This document shows positions 56,330 to 64,000 of a stretch of 64,000 nt of DNA, one piece after another. The DNA comes from Pseudonocardia oroxyli (lineage in GTDB: Bacteria > Actinomycetota > Actinomycetes > Mycobacteriales > Pseudonocardiaceae), in assembly GCF_900102195.1 (NCBI RefSeq), contig NZ_FNBE01000017.1, positions 1 through 64,000 on the forward strand. Reading direction: 5' to 3'. Position 1 is the stretch's first letter, and the number at the start of each line of letters is the position of its first letter. The position numbers were made by a program, and so were the translations under genes. The notes under the pieces are model-generated. The model saw nothing but the letters and a program-made list of their open reading frames with translations, did not search any database and was not told the DNA's origin.

Positions 56330-58375
56330 TTACCGCGCGAGGTAGGTGCCCGGCGCGGGGTGGATCGGGTGCAGGCCGCGGCCGCCGCCAAGCTCCGGTG
56401 GTGCGTCGACGGTGTCGCCGCCGCGGTCGGCCAGCCAGTCGACGAGGTCGTCCCACCACGACCGCGGCTCTCGGTGGGCGTGTGCGCGCCACCGTTCGGG
56501 ATCGGCGGGGTTGCCCGGCGAGACCGGGCCGTCGGCCGCCCGCAGCTCGGCGGACCCGTAGCCGACCGCGGCGGCCGTGCTCCCGGGCACCAGCACGAAC
56601 CTGCTCTTCGCGCCGAGCAGCTGCGTGGTGCGGTAGGCCGACCGCCAGCCGCCCACCAGGTCGGTGGCACCGGTGACGACGTAGGCGTCCGGCGCCACGG
56701 CGGCGAGGTCGACCGGCTCGCCGAGCACCGTCAGACCGCCGGGGCGGGTGAGCGCCCCGGACAGCGCCGCCTCCACCAGGTCGCGGTACAGCGCGGCGGG
56801 CACGTCCCGTGCGGCCAGGTTCCACGCCCGCAGCGGGTCCGGCGCGGCCCCCGCGGTGCCCGCGGACACGGCGCGCGCGGTGCTCGCGGATGCGGCGCGC
56901 GCGGTGCTCGCGGATGCGGCGCCCGCGGTGCCCGCGGATGCGGCGCCCGCGGTGCCCGCGGATGCGGCCTCCGTGTGCTCGGGGCCCGCCCGCTCGGTCG
57001 CCCGATCCCGGCGCTCCCAGGCGGGGCGGATCAGGGCGGCGGGGTCGAGCAGGGCGTGTACCTCGGCGAGCGTGCGCCCGTCGAGCGCGCCCGCCCGCGC
57101 GACGGCGGCGACCGCGGACCGCACCGAGGCCTCGTCGACCGGCAGCCCCGCACCCGGCCCGGGGCGGTCCCGCCCACCCTCCAGTGCGGTCCCGGCGAGG
57201 ACCAGCCCCGCCACCCGCTCCGGACGCGCGAGCACCGCCGTGGTCACGGCCGCCAGCAGGCCCCCGCCGGCCACACCGAGCAGGACGGTGCGCTCGCTGC
57301 GGCAGATCCGCTCGACCGCGCCGAGGGCCTCGACCAGTGCCGCCGCGGCGGCGTCCAGCCCGTGGGACGGGTCCTGGACCGGGTGCCACGACAGGGTGAG
57401 GACCTGGTGGCCGGCCGCGACGAGTGTGCGGACCAGGCTCCGGTCCGGCGCCAGGTCGACCAGCGCGTACGAGTTCGCGAAGGGCGGCACCACGAGCACC
57501 GGGACCTCGGCGACCTGCTCGGTCGTGGGCAGGTGGTGGATCAGCTCGAACACCGGCGTCCGCAGCACGACGGCGCCGGGCGCGGTCGCCGTCTCGATCC
57601 CCGGCTCGAGGCGCGCACCGCCGCCGGGCAGCCGCGGTGCTGCGCGGCGGGTGAGGCCCAGGCCGCTCAGGGCCGCGCCCGGCCCCGTGCCCAGGGCGGT
57701 GCCCGGGCCGGCCGCCGGTGCGGCTACCGGGCCGGCGCGGCGGGTGGTGCCCGGGGCGGCCCCCAGGACGGCGCCGAGCGCACCGCCCCACTCCTCGAGG
57801 AGGAGCCGGGCCGCGTCCGCGGTGCTCCGCACGGCGGCCCGCGGTTCGGACCGCAGCGTGTCCGGGTCCAGCAGCGGGTGCGCGCCGGGGACGGTCAGCT
57901 CCGCCAGCCTGTCGACGGCGAAGCGCAGCCGGTCGGCGTCGGCGCGGTCGCGGGCCAGGTCGTCGACGAGGTCCAGGGCGGCCGACCGGCTCGCCCGGTG
58001 CGCGCGCCGCAGGCGGCCGAGCAACCCGTCCACCCGACCGCGATCCTCGGCGCCTGCAAGATCGGCGCCGATCCCGATCCGGCCGAGCTCGGCGAGCAGG
58101 CCGACGGTCCGGCCCGCGGCCGTCCCGGCGGCGGCCGGGTTGCGCAGCACCCCGAGCGCGAGCCGCGCGGCGGGCCCGACGGGCAGCAGCCGGGCGCGCG
58201 GGCCGCGGGCGGCCTCGAGGAGGAGGGCGTCGAGCGCCAGCGCGGCATCCGCGGCGGAGACGCCGGCGGAAGGCTCAGCGGCAGCGCCAGCGGCGTCGGG
58301 GGCGGGGTCGGCGGGGTCGGCGGCGTTCCCGGGGCTCGTCCCGGCTCCGTCTGTCGGGGAGTGCGCAGGCGGCAT
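56330..58375 (-). CDS. PHA-synthase-like alpha/beta hydrolase without the nucleophile Cys
   Basis: 681 residues from ATG at 58375; a GTG at 58435 is an alternative. Residues about 265-400 match the PhaC alpha/beta-hydrolase core: VPPFANSYALVDLAPDRSLVRTLVAAGHQVLTLSW and TVLLGVAGGGLLAAV. The end (SPGNPADPERWRAHA, SWWDDLVDWLADRGG) is also PhaC-like. The lipase-box Cys of PhaC (GxCxGG) is Ala369, and the usual GHI-type catalytic His segment reads GSTAAAVG, so it cannot polymerise hydroxyacyl-CoA in the known way. A five-copy, 24-base repeat expands an Ala/Ser/Thr loop. Its role is unknown. Confidence 0.7.
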   Translation of the reverse strand: MPPAHSPTDGAGTSPGNAADPADPAPDAAGAAAEPSAGVSAADAALALDALLLEAARGPRARLLPVGPAARLALGVLRNPAAAGTAAGRTVGLLAELGRIGIGADLAGAEDRGRVDGLLGRLRRAHRASRSAALDLVDDLARDRADADRLRFAVDRLAELTVPGAHPLLDPDTLRSEPRAAVRSTADAARLLLEEWGGALGAVLGAAPGTTRRAGPVAAPAAGPGTALGTGPGAALSGLGLTRRAAPRLPGGGARLEPGIETATAPGAVVLRTPVFELIHHLPTTEQVAEVPVLVVPPFANSYALVDLAPDRSLVRTLVAAGHQVLTLSWHPVQDPSHGLDAAAAALVEALGAVERICRSERTVLLGVAGGGLLAAVTTAVLARPERVAGLVLAGTALEGGRDRPGPGAGLPVDEASVRSAVAAVARAGALDGRTLAEVHALLDPAALIRPAWERRDRATERAGPEHTEAASAGTAGAASAGTAGAASASTARAASASTARAVSAGTAGAAPDPLRAWNLAARDVPAALYRDLVEAALSGALTRPGGLTVLGEPVDLAAVAPDAYVVTGATDLVGGWRSAYRTTQLLGAKSRFVLVPGSTAAAVGYGSAELRAADGPVSPGNPADPERWRAHAHREPRSWWDDLVDWLADRGGDTVDAPPELGGGRGLHPIHPAPGTYLAR
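56847..56968. repeat. 24-base tandem repeat, five copies, in the PhaC-like gene
   Basis: GCGGTG steps at 56853, 56877, 56901, 56925 and 56949 mark an exact 24-base period. Each unit encodes eight residues of the type SAGTAGAA. Copy number could change without breaking the frame. Confidence 0.85.
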
Positions 58376-58532
58376 CCGACAGGTGTACCGGCTCCCCGGC
58401 CGGGTCGCGACGACCGCCCCCGTGGCGGCCGTCACGCGGGGCGCCGGCGGGGAGTCCCGGGCACGGGCCGGTCGGCTGCGGCGGATACCCTGATCGGCGG
58501 CCCTGAGGACGCTCGGCAGAACAGGGAGACGT

Positions 58533-60266
58533 GTGTCGCAGACGGAATCCGTACCGGTTCAGGGGCTCTCCCCGGCCTCTCGTCCCCTGCGTGCCTGGCA
58601 GCGCTCGGCGCTGGCCCGCTACCTGGCGGCGAAGCCCCAGGACTTCCTGACGGTCGCGACCCCGGGCGCGGGCAAGACCACGTTCGCCCTGCGGGTGGCC
58701 GCCGAGCTGCTGGCGGACCGGACGATCGAGGCGATCACGGTCGTCACGCCGACGGAGCACCTGAAGTACCAGTGGGCGGCGGCCGCGGCGGCCGTGGGGA
58801 TCGCGCTCGACCCGGACTTCCGCACCTCCTTCGGCGGCACCTCCCGGGACTACCACGGGATCGCGATCACCTACGCCGGTGTGGCCACCCACCCGGCCCG
58901 GCACCGGGCGCGCACCGAGAACCGCCGGACCCTGGTGATCCTCGACGAGATCCACCACGCGGGAGACGCGAAGTCGTGGGGCGAGGGCGTCCAGCTGGCG
59001 TTCGAGCCGGCGGAGCGCAGGCTCGCCCTGACCGGTACGCCGTTCCGGTCCGACGACAACCCGATCCCGTTCGTCGAGTACGAGCGGGACGCCGAGGGCG
59101 CCCTGCGCTCGCGGTCCGACCACTCCTACGGCTACGCGGACGCGCTCGGCGACAACGTCGTGCGGCCGGTGGTCTTCCTGGCCTACTCCGGGACCTCCAG
59201 CTGGCGGACCAGCGCGGGCGAGGAGATCACCGCGCGGCTCGGCGAGCCGATGACGAAGGAACAGACGGGCATGGCCTGGCGCACCGCGCTGGACCCGGCG
59301 GGGGAGTGGATGCCCTCGGTGCTCGCCGCCGCGGACAAGCGGCTGACCGCGCACCGCAACGGCGGCATGTCGGACGCGGGCGGGCTCGTCATCGCGACCG
59401 ACCAGACGACCGCCCGGGCCTACGCGGCGTTGCTGGAGAAGATCACCGGCACCCGTCCGGCGCTGATCCTGTCCGACGAGACGGGGTCGTCGGAGCGGAT
59501 CGACGCCTTCTCCCGCTCGCAGGAGCGCTGGATGGTGGCGGTCCGGATGGTGTCCGAGGGCGTCGACGTGCCGCGGCTCGCCGTCGGCGTCTACGCGACG
59601 TCCGCGTCGACCCCGCTGTTCTTCGCCCAGGCCATCGGCCGGTTCGTGCGGTCGCGGGGCCAGGGTGAGACGGCGTCGGTGTTCGTGCCGTCGGTGCCCG
59701 TGCTGCTGGGTCTGGCGTCGGAGCTGGAGGCGCAGCGCGACCACGTCCTCGGGGCCCCGCACCGGCCCAAGGAGGAGTGGAACGACCAGGAGCTGATGCT
59801 CGCCAACCGGCAGCAGGACGAGCCGGGGGAGGACGAGAAGTCGTTCACCGCCCTGCACGCCGACGCCGAGCTGGACCAGCTCATCTTCGACGGCGCCTCG
59901 TTCTCCGCGGACGAGGAGGACTACATCGGCCTGCCCGGCCTCCTCGACGCCGACCAGGTCCGTTCGCTGCTGCAGCAGCGCCAGCAGGACTGGGTGGACC
60001 GCGGCTCTCCGCGCTCGGGGGCCGCCGCGCGCGCCACCCCGCCCCCGCCCGCCCCCGAGCCGCAGCGCGGCCTCTCGGTGCGCGAGCAGATCCAGAAGCT
60101 CCGCAAGGAGCTGAACTCGCTGGTCGCCCTGCAGAACCACCGCACGAACAAGCCCCACGGCATGATCCACAACGAGCTGCGCAGGCAGTGCGGCGGCCCG
60201 CCGACGGCCATGGCGACCATCGAGCAGCTCGAGGAGCGCATCGCGACCATCCGCAGCTGGCGCTGA
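58533..60266 (+). CDS. DEAD/DEAH-box SF2 helicase
   Basis: 577 residues from GTG at 58533. Motifs: LRAWQRSALARYL (Q region), TVATPGAGKTTFALRVA (I), VVTPTEHLKYQW (Ia), LVILDEIHHAGD (II, DEIHH), LALTGTPFRSDD (III), VSEGVDVPRLAVGVYATSA and FFAQAIGRFVRSR (V, VI). The C terminus has an HNH-less coiled coil (REQIQKLRKELNSLVAL, HNRTNKPHG-like KPHGMIHNELRRQCGGPP). It is the widely conserved actinobacterial helicase of unknown function. Its partner in DNA repair or RNA work is not evident. A strong terminator follows. Confidence 0.88.
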   Translation: MSQTESVPVQGLSPASRPLRAWQRSALARYLAAKPQDFLTVATPGAGKTTFALRVAAELLADRTIEAITVVTPTEHLKYQWAAAAAAVGIALDPDFRTSFGGTSRDYHGIAITYAGVATHPARHRARTENRRTLVILDEIHHAGDAKSWGEGVQLAFEPAERRLALTGTPFRSDDNPIPFVEYERDAEGALRSRSDHSYGYADALGDNVVRPVVFLAYSGTSSWRTSAGEEITARLGEPMTKEQTGMAWRTALDPAGEWMPSVLAAADKRLTAHRNGGMSDAGGLVIATDQTTARAYAALLEKITGTRPALILSDETGSSERIDAFSRSQERWMVAVRMVSEGVDVPRLAVGVYATSASTPLFFAQAIGRFVRSRGQGETASVFVPSVPVLLGLASELEAQRDHVLGAPHRPKEEWNDQELMLANRQQDEPGEDEKSFTALHADAELDQLIFDGASFSADEEDYIGLPGLLDADQVRSLLQQRQQDWVDRGSPRSGAAARATPPPPAPEPQRGLSVREQIQKLRKELNSLVALQNHRTNKPHGMIHNELRRQCGGPPTAMATIEQLEERIATIRSWR

Positions 60267-60282
60267 ACGACTCCCGACACAC

Positions 60283-60316
60283 GGAAGGGCGGGCACCCGT
60301 AGGTGCCCGCCCTTCC
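60283..60316 (+). terminator. Strong hairpin terminator after the helicase gene
   Basis: GGAAGGGCGGGCACC-CGTA-GGTGCCCGCCCTTCC, a perfect 15-base stem with a tetraloop, 17 bases after the helicase stop. There is no long T-run, as is normal in actinobacteria. It may also serve the convergent DUF7455-like gene. Confidence 0.8.
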
Positions 60317-60358
60317 GACGACGCTACTCAGACCGGCCAGGGGAGTGGCCGGCGCCCA

Positions 60359-60544
60359 TCATTCGCCCTGCTGGACGTCCACCTCGAGCTCACGCAGCTT
60401 GTCCGCGTGGGCTCGGGCGTGGTGCCCGCAGAACAGAAGCTCGCCGCCGGACGGCAGTACGGCACGAACCTTTGCGGCCGCTCCGCAGCGGTCACAGCGG
60501 TCGGCGAGGGTCAACTCGGGCCGGGTCAGGGTTCCGGGCTGCAT
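60359..60544 (-). CDS. Small zinc-ribbon-like protein (DUF7455 type)
   Basis: 61 residues from ATG at 60544, preceded by GGAGGGAG. Sequence features are LADRCDRCGAAAKVRAVLPSGGELLFCGHHARAHADKLRELEV. The Cys pair CDRC with CGHH and a further His make a probable zinc site. Close relatives are conserved across actinobacteria, often near sigB-like or helicase genes; no function is known. It is convergent with the helicase. Confidence 0.85.
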   Translation of the reverse strand: MQPGTLTRPELTLADRCDRCGAAAKVRAVLPSGGELLFCGHHARAHADKLRELEVDVQQGE

Positions 60545-60834
60545 AGCGGTCTCCCTCCGTCTCCGCACCGGTCCCCCGGTGCGGCTTGCTGTGACGACCG
60601 CTCACGCGGTGCGTCCACTCTTGCAGACGTTCGACACCCCTGCATGTGTTCCCGGCCCGTGTCGCGACGACAATCACGTTTCGACGGGAATCCGTCGGCG
60701 GAAGGTCGACCCGGTGGCGGTCCGGTGACGAACACTTGATTCAGTTGACTACGAGTGAATGATGCGGTGCCTGTGGTGACACCGCAAGGTGTCGTGTGTA
60801 AACAGTCGGGTCCTGCCGACTACGGAGTGCAAGC
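60545..60834. other. Intergenic region with two small hairpins
   Basis: No gene is seen. Near its end, upstream of the EamA gene, GACACC-GCAA-GGTGTC (about 60777-60794) and AGTCGG-GTCCT-GCCGACT (about 60807-60822) could form consecutive hairpins in the leader RNA, and TTGATTCAGTTGAC lies in an AT-richer promoter-like part (60736-60750). The rest has no recognised feature. Confidence 0.35.
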
Positions 60835-61779
60835 ATGGTAGTGGCGTCGTCGAAGGGGTTCGGGAGCCGGGTCCCGGCTCCGGTCCTCTTCGTCGTCGGG
60901 GGCGTCTCGATGTACGTCGGGGCGGCCCTCGCGGTCGGACTGTTCGACCGGTTGTCGCCGTCCGCGGTGGCGGTGTTACGGATCTTGGCCGCGGGGCTGT
61001 TGCTCCTTCTGGTCGTACGGCCCGGAAGGGTCGCGTGGAGTAGCGGCCGGCTCCGCCGGAGCGTCCCGTTCGGGGTGGCGACGGCACTGATGAACGCGGC
61101 GTTCTACGAGGCCATCGCGCGCCTGCCGCTCGGGACGACGGTCGCGCTGGAGTTCTGCGGCCCGGTCGCCGTGGCGGCCGCGCTGAGCCGCCGCCCGCGA
61201 GACGTCGGGGCGGTCGTGCTGGCCGCGGGCGGGGTGGCCCTCATCGCGGACGTCCGCTGGTCGGGCAGCCCGTCGGGGGTGGTCTGGGCACTCGCGGCGG
61301 CGGCGCTGTGGGCGGCCTACATCGTGCTCGGGAAACGGGTCGCGCGCGGCGGCAGCGGCATCGACGATATGGCCGTCGGGTTCGCCGTGGCCGGGCTGCT
61401 GTGCTCCCCGCTGCTGGTCCCGCCGGTGGTCCGGGACGGCTGGTCGGCACTCGCGCCGCTGGCCGAGCCGCGCGTGCTGGTGCTGGTCCTGGGCGTCGGG
61501 CTGCTGTCGAGCATCGTCCCCTACGGCCTGGACCAGGTCGTGCTGCGCCGGGTCGGGCAGGCGCGGTTCGCGGTGCTCCTCGCGCTGCTCCCGGCCACCG
61601 CCACGGTGATCGGGGTGGTGGTGCTCGGGCAGCTCCCGGGGGTGGCCGAGGCCGTCGGGATCGCCCTGGTGGTCGGCGCGGTGCTGCTCCGCTCGCGGGA
61701 CGGGGACACGCCGCCGGAGACCCCGCCGGCGCCATCGGGGTCACGCAGCGTCACCACTCGGAGGGGTGACGCAGAGTGA
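60835..61779 (+). CDS. EamA/DMT-family transporter (RhtA-like exporter)
   Basis: 314 residues, ten hydrophobic helices in two EamA halves. PLGTTVALEFCGPVAVAAALSRR is the RhtA-type first half; GLLSSIVPYGLDQVVLRRVGQARFAVLLALLPATATVIGVVVLGQ ends the second. RhtA exports threonine and homoserine in E. coli; here the substrate can only be called an amino acid or similar metabolite. The start ATG at 60835 is preceded by possible leader hairpins. The Ser/Arg C terminus is cytosolic. Confidence 0.88.
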   Translation: MVVASSKGFGSRVPAPVLFVVGGVSMYVGAALAVGLFDRLSPSAVAVLRILAAGLLLLLVVRPGRVAWSSGRLRRSVPFGVATALMNAAFYEAIARLPLGTTVALEFCGPVAVAAALSRRPRDVGAVVLAAGGVALIADVRWSGSPSGVVWALAAAALWAAYIVLGKRVARGGSGIDDMAVGFAVAGLLCSPLLVPPVVRDGWSALAPLAEPRVLVLVLGVGLLSSIVPYGLDQVVLRRVGQARFAVLLALLPATATVIGVVVLGQLPGVAEAVGIALVVGAVLLRSRDGDTPPETPPAPSGSRSVTTRRGDAE

Positions 61780-62233
61780 GGACTGTCGACGCGGTCGAGT
61801 GAAGATCACCCGGGCGGGTGGAGAGTCGTCGCGGGCCGTCCCCGGGAGCGGCCGTGTGCGCCGGGTGACGCCTCGTGTCCGGCCCGTCGCCGCCCCGTCC
61901 GGCCCACTCCCTGCGGTCAGGTCACGCCGAGCGACGATGCCGATCGACGCCGATCGTCGTCGGTCGGCGTGGGCGAGGTCTCACCCGCCCGGCGCGCGGA
62001 CGTTCGGCGGTGTCCGGACTGCTCCGGTCCGGGCGGGACGGGGGTGCCGCCGGGCGGCCGTGGTGATGTCCGAACAACAAATCACGCGACCCGTGACCGA
62101 ATCGTGATGATCGTCCGGGAACTTTCACGATCCAGAATGCTTCACCTCACACCGAATCGCCGCATACGTTGTCGCCCACAACATTCATCCGGCGCGACAC
62201 CGCGCCGGATCCACAGCGACGTGGGAGTGCGGG
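61780..62233. other. Long intergenic region before the xylose ABC operon
   Basis: About 450 bases without a gene. The part after 62080 is less GC-rich (CAAATCACGCGAC, GAATCGTGATGATCG, AACTTTCACGATCC) and probably holds the xylF promoter. Near its end are the perfect inverted repeat listed at 62187 and a weaker GTTGT/ACAAC repeat at about 62168-62183. Confidence 0.5.
62187..62210. promoter_or_regulatory. Perfect inverted repeat before xylF
   Basis: ATCCGGCGCG-ACAC-CGCGCCGGAT, a 10-base stem with a 4-base loop, 23 bases before the xylF start. It may be an operator of a LacI- or ROK-type sugar regulator or a 5' leader hairpin. No regulator is in the window. Confidence 0.5.
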
Positions 62234-63352
62234 ATGCGTTTACGGAAGACAGCGGTCGCGCTGGGTCTGGGCCTCGCCCTGAGCCTCACCGCGTGTGGGG
62301 CGAACAGCTCGGGCGGCTCGGGCTCGGGCGGCGAGAGCGCCGCGCCGAGCAGCGGCGGGGTCAAGGTGGGGGTCATCCTCCCCGAGACCGACAGCTCGGC
62401 GCGCTGGGAGGGCTTCGACAAGCCCATGCTCGACAAGGCCATGCGCGCGGCCGGGCTCGACCCGGACATCCAGAACGCGCAGGGCGACGAGCAGAAGTTC
62501 TCCACCCTGGCCGACGGGATGATCTCGTCCGGGGTCAAGGTGCTGGTCATCGCCTCGATCAGCTCCGACGGCGGCTCGGCCGTCGCGGCGAAGGCGAAGG
62601 CCCAGGGCATCCCGGTCATCGACTACGACCGGCTCAACCTCGGCGGCACCAGCGACTACTACGTCAGCTTCGACAACGAGAAGGTCGGCGCGCTGCAGGG
62701 CCAGGGCCTGGCCCAGGCGCTGCAGGGCCAGCAGGGCGCGCAGGTCATCGAGATCGAGGGCGCCCCGACCGACAACAACGCCACGCTGTTCTACAACGGC
62801 CAGCAGACCGTGCTGAAGCCGATGTACGACTCGGGTGCGCTCAAGCTCGTGCGGAGCCAGCCGATCGACAAGTGGGACAACCAGGTGGGCGGCACCACCT
62901 TCGAGCAGATCCTGACCTCCAACGGCGGCCAGGTGAACGGCGTCGTCGCGGCGAACGACGGGCTGGCGGGCGCCGTCGTCACGGTGCTGACGAAGTACGG
63001 CCTCAACGGCAAGGTCGCGGTCACCGGCCAGGACGCCACGGCGGACGGCCTGCAGGCCATCCTGCGCGGCGACCAGTACATGACGGTGTTCAAGCCGATC
63101 CAGGAGGAGGCGGACGCCACGGCGAAGCTCGCCGCGGCGCTGGCCAAGGGCGACACCGCCACGGCGGACGCCACCGCGACCCAGACGGTGGCCGACCCGA
63201 AGGGCAACCGGCAGGTCAAGTCCGTGCTGCTCACCCCGCAGCTGATCACCAAGGACAACGTGAAGGTGGTCACAGACGCGGGCTACGTCAAGGCGAGCGA
63301 CATCTGCGTGGCCGAGACGCAGGCCGCCTGCACCGCCGCCGGCATCAAGTAA
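62234..63352 (+). CDS. xylF: D-xylose ABC transporter substrate-binding lipoprotein
   Basis: 372 residues; ATG 62234 has GGGAG at proper spacing. The signal peptide MRLRKTAVALGLGLALSLTAC ends in a lipobox, so Cys21 should be lipidated. After a Gly/Ser linker comes VKVGVILPETDSSARWEGFDKPML, the XylF opening, then PVIDYDRLNLGGTSDYYVSFDNEKVG with the xylose-binding Asp, and VAANDGLAGAVV, VTGQDATADGLQAILRG near the end. It binds xylose outside the cell and delivers it to XylGH. Followed by xylG after a 91-base gap holding a hairpin. Confidence 0.92.
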   Translation: MRLRKTAVALGLGLALSLTACGANSSGGSGSGGESAAPSSGGVKVGVILPETDSSARWEGFDKPMLDKAMRAAGLDPDIQNAQGDEQKFSTLADGMISSGVKVLVIASISSDGGSAVAAKAKAQGIPVIDYDRLNLGGTSDYYVSFDNEKVGALQGQGLAQALQGQQGAQVIEIEGAPTDNNATLFYNGQQTVLKPMYDSGALKLVRSQPIDKWDNQVGGTTFEQILTSNGGQVNGVVAANDGLAGAVVTVLTKYGLNGKVAVTGQDATADGLQAILRGDQYMTVFKPIQEEADATAKLAAALAKGDTATADATATQTVADPKGNRQVKSVLLTPQLITKDNVKVVTDAGYVKASDICVAETQAACTAAGIK

Positions 63353-63360
63353 CCCAGCCA

Positions 63361-63428
63361 GGACGCACGGCCGCGGAGACGGAGCTCGCGGAGTCGACCG
63401 TCGACTCCTCTCCTCCGGCCGTGCGTCC
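63361..63428 (+). promoter_or_regulatory. Intercistronic hairpin between xylF and xylG
   Basis: GGACGCACGGCC (63361-63372) pairs with GGCCGTGCGTCC (63417-63428), and an inner GAGTCGAC-GTCGACTC stem (about 63391-63407) adds a second level. In sugar ABC operons such structures stop 3' decay or part of transcription, so that binding protein is made in excess over the pump. Here that role is inferred. Confidence 0.65.
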
Positions 63429-63443
63429 GCCCGTGGAGGGCCC

Positions 63444-64000
63444 ATGTCCGAACCCATCCTCCAGCTCCGCGGCGTGTCGAAGAGCTTCGGCGCGGTGCAG
63501 GTGCTGCACGACGTCGACCTCACCGTGCGCGCGGGTGAGGTCACCGCGCTCGTCGGCGACAACGGCGCGGGCAAGTCGACGCTGGTCAAGTGCGTCGCCG
63601 GGATCCACCCGATCGACGGCGGCGAGATCGTCTTCGACGGCACCCCCGCCACGCTCGGCTCGCCCGCGGACGCGTCGAAGCTCGGGATCGAGGTCGTCTA
63701 CCAGGACCTCGCGCTGGCCGACAACCTCGACATCGTCCAGAACATGTTCCTCGGCCGGGAGCGCGGCAAGCCGTGGCTGCTCGACGAGGCGGACATGGAG
63801 CAGGCGGCCCGCCGCACGCTGGCCTCGCTCAGCGTCCGGACCGTCACGAGCGTCCGCACCCCGGTCGCCTCGTTGTCCGGCGGTCAGCGGCAGACCGTCG
63901 CGATCGCCAAGGCGGTGCTCTGGGACTCTCGGGTCGTCCTGCTCGACGAGCCCACCGCGGCCCTGGGCGTGGCGCAGACCCGGCAGGTGCTCGACCTCGT
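63444..64000 (+). CDS. xylG: D-xylose ABC transporter ATP-binding protein, 3' end outside the window
   Basis: At least 185 residues, cut by the window end. GGAGGG lies three bases before ATG 63444. The visible first ABC domain has LQLRGVSKSFGAVQVL, Walker A GDNGAGKSTLVK, Q-loop VYQDLAL, signature LSGGQRQTV, and Walker B VVLLDEPTAALG. XylG normally has one ABC domain in the short form or two in the RbsA/MglA form; which applies here cannot be seen. It energises xylose import with XylF and a permease expected downstream. Confidence 0.9.
   Translation, partial: MSEPILQLRGVSKSFGAVQVLHDVDLTVRAGEVTALVGDNGAGKSTLVKCVAGIHPIDGGEIVFDGTPATLGSPADASKLGIEVVYQDLALADNLDIVQNMFLGRERGKPWLLDEADMEQAARRTLASLSVRTVTSVRTPVASLSGGQRQTVAIAKAVLWDSRVVLLDEPTAALGVAQTRQVLDL

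Noticed and set aside
56330..58375. Active poly(3-hydroxyalkanoate) synthase
   Set aside because: The catalytic Cys is replaced by Ala in GVAGGG and the usual His segment is altered, so a normal synthase function is not supported.

Overview
The window is very GC-rich DNA with strong third-position GC bias, many GTG starts and many 4-base start/stop overlaps. This, together with mycothiol-type DinB, DUF7455-like and DUF6319-like proteins and an actinobacterial RecBCD, points to an actinomycete chromosome, most likely Pseudonocardia or a relative in the Pseudonocardiaceae. The taxon is inferred from gene style, not from a marker gene. About 53 genes are supported. No rRNA, tRNA, CRISPR array or prophage was seen.

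Layout. 1-540: the 3' end of an IS transposase next to a remnant that looks like the sigma-D anti-sigma factor RsdA. 0.6-10.9 kb: an SDR that lacks the catalytic Tyr/Lys, a DinB-like thiol transferase, a YciO/Sua5 protein, an orphan histidine-kinase-like ATPase, an AtuA plus CoA-transferase pair divergent from a P450 (terpenoid or branched acyl catabolism), a secreted lipoprotein and an RluA pseudouridine synthase. 11.2-17.9 kb: YggT, then a tightly overlapping three-gene SMC cassette (kleisin-like, small KITE-like partner, 1455-residue SMC-like ATPase). It resembles MksBEF/Wadjet but has no nuclease gene and has Asn at the Walker B Glu position. 18-27.7 kb: xylulokinase, a uronate-dehydrogenase-like protein, dGTPase, an MFS exporter with a tandem Lrp/AsnC regulator, a P450 with TetR, and a DrrAB-like ABC exporter. 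28-33.9 kb: SDR, TetR and phosphotransferase genes, a frameshifted dienoyl-CoA-reductase-like SDR, a folate cyclo-ligase/macro-domain/gamma-carbonic-anhydrase operon, and a MerR regulator. 33.9-42.9 kb: a molybdopterin oxidoreductase, a Rho-N-like small protein, an MFS protein with an in-frame tandem repeat, NUDIX, and a three-gene redox-signalling operon (receiver/Trx-like/TrxR-like fusion, cNMP-binding histidine kinase, UBP zinc finger). 42.9-51.9 kb: recC-recB-recD. 51.9-60.5 kb: zinc-ribbon SDR with an AT-hook protein, MarR with MFS, a universal stress protein, a PHA-synthase-like pseudoenzyme, a helicase and a small zinc protein. 60.8-64 kb: an EamA transporter and the start of a xylose ABC operon (xylF, xylG cut by the window end).

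The most striking non-coding feature is a family of about 40-base palindromes, with seven copies in two sequence types whose arms differ but still pair. They lie mostly where genes end, supply the stop codon of three genes, and sit in frame inside two genes (the molybdopterin oxidoreductase and recB). A second, GTCACGGGAGCG-type inverted-repeat family occurs as an in-frame 132-base tandem duplication in an MFS gene and as an intergenic pair near 56.2 kb.
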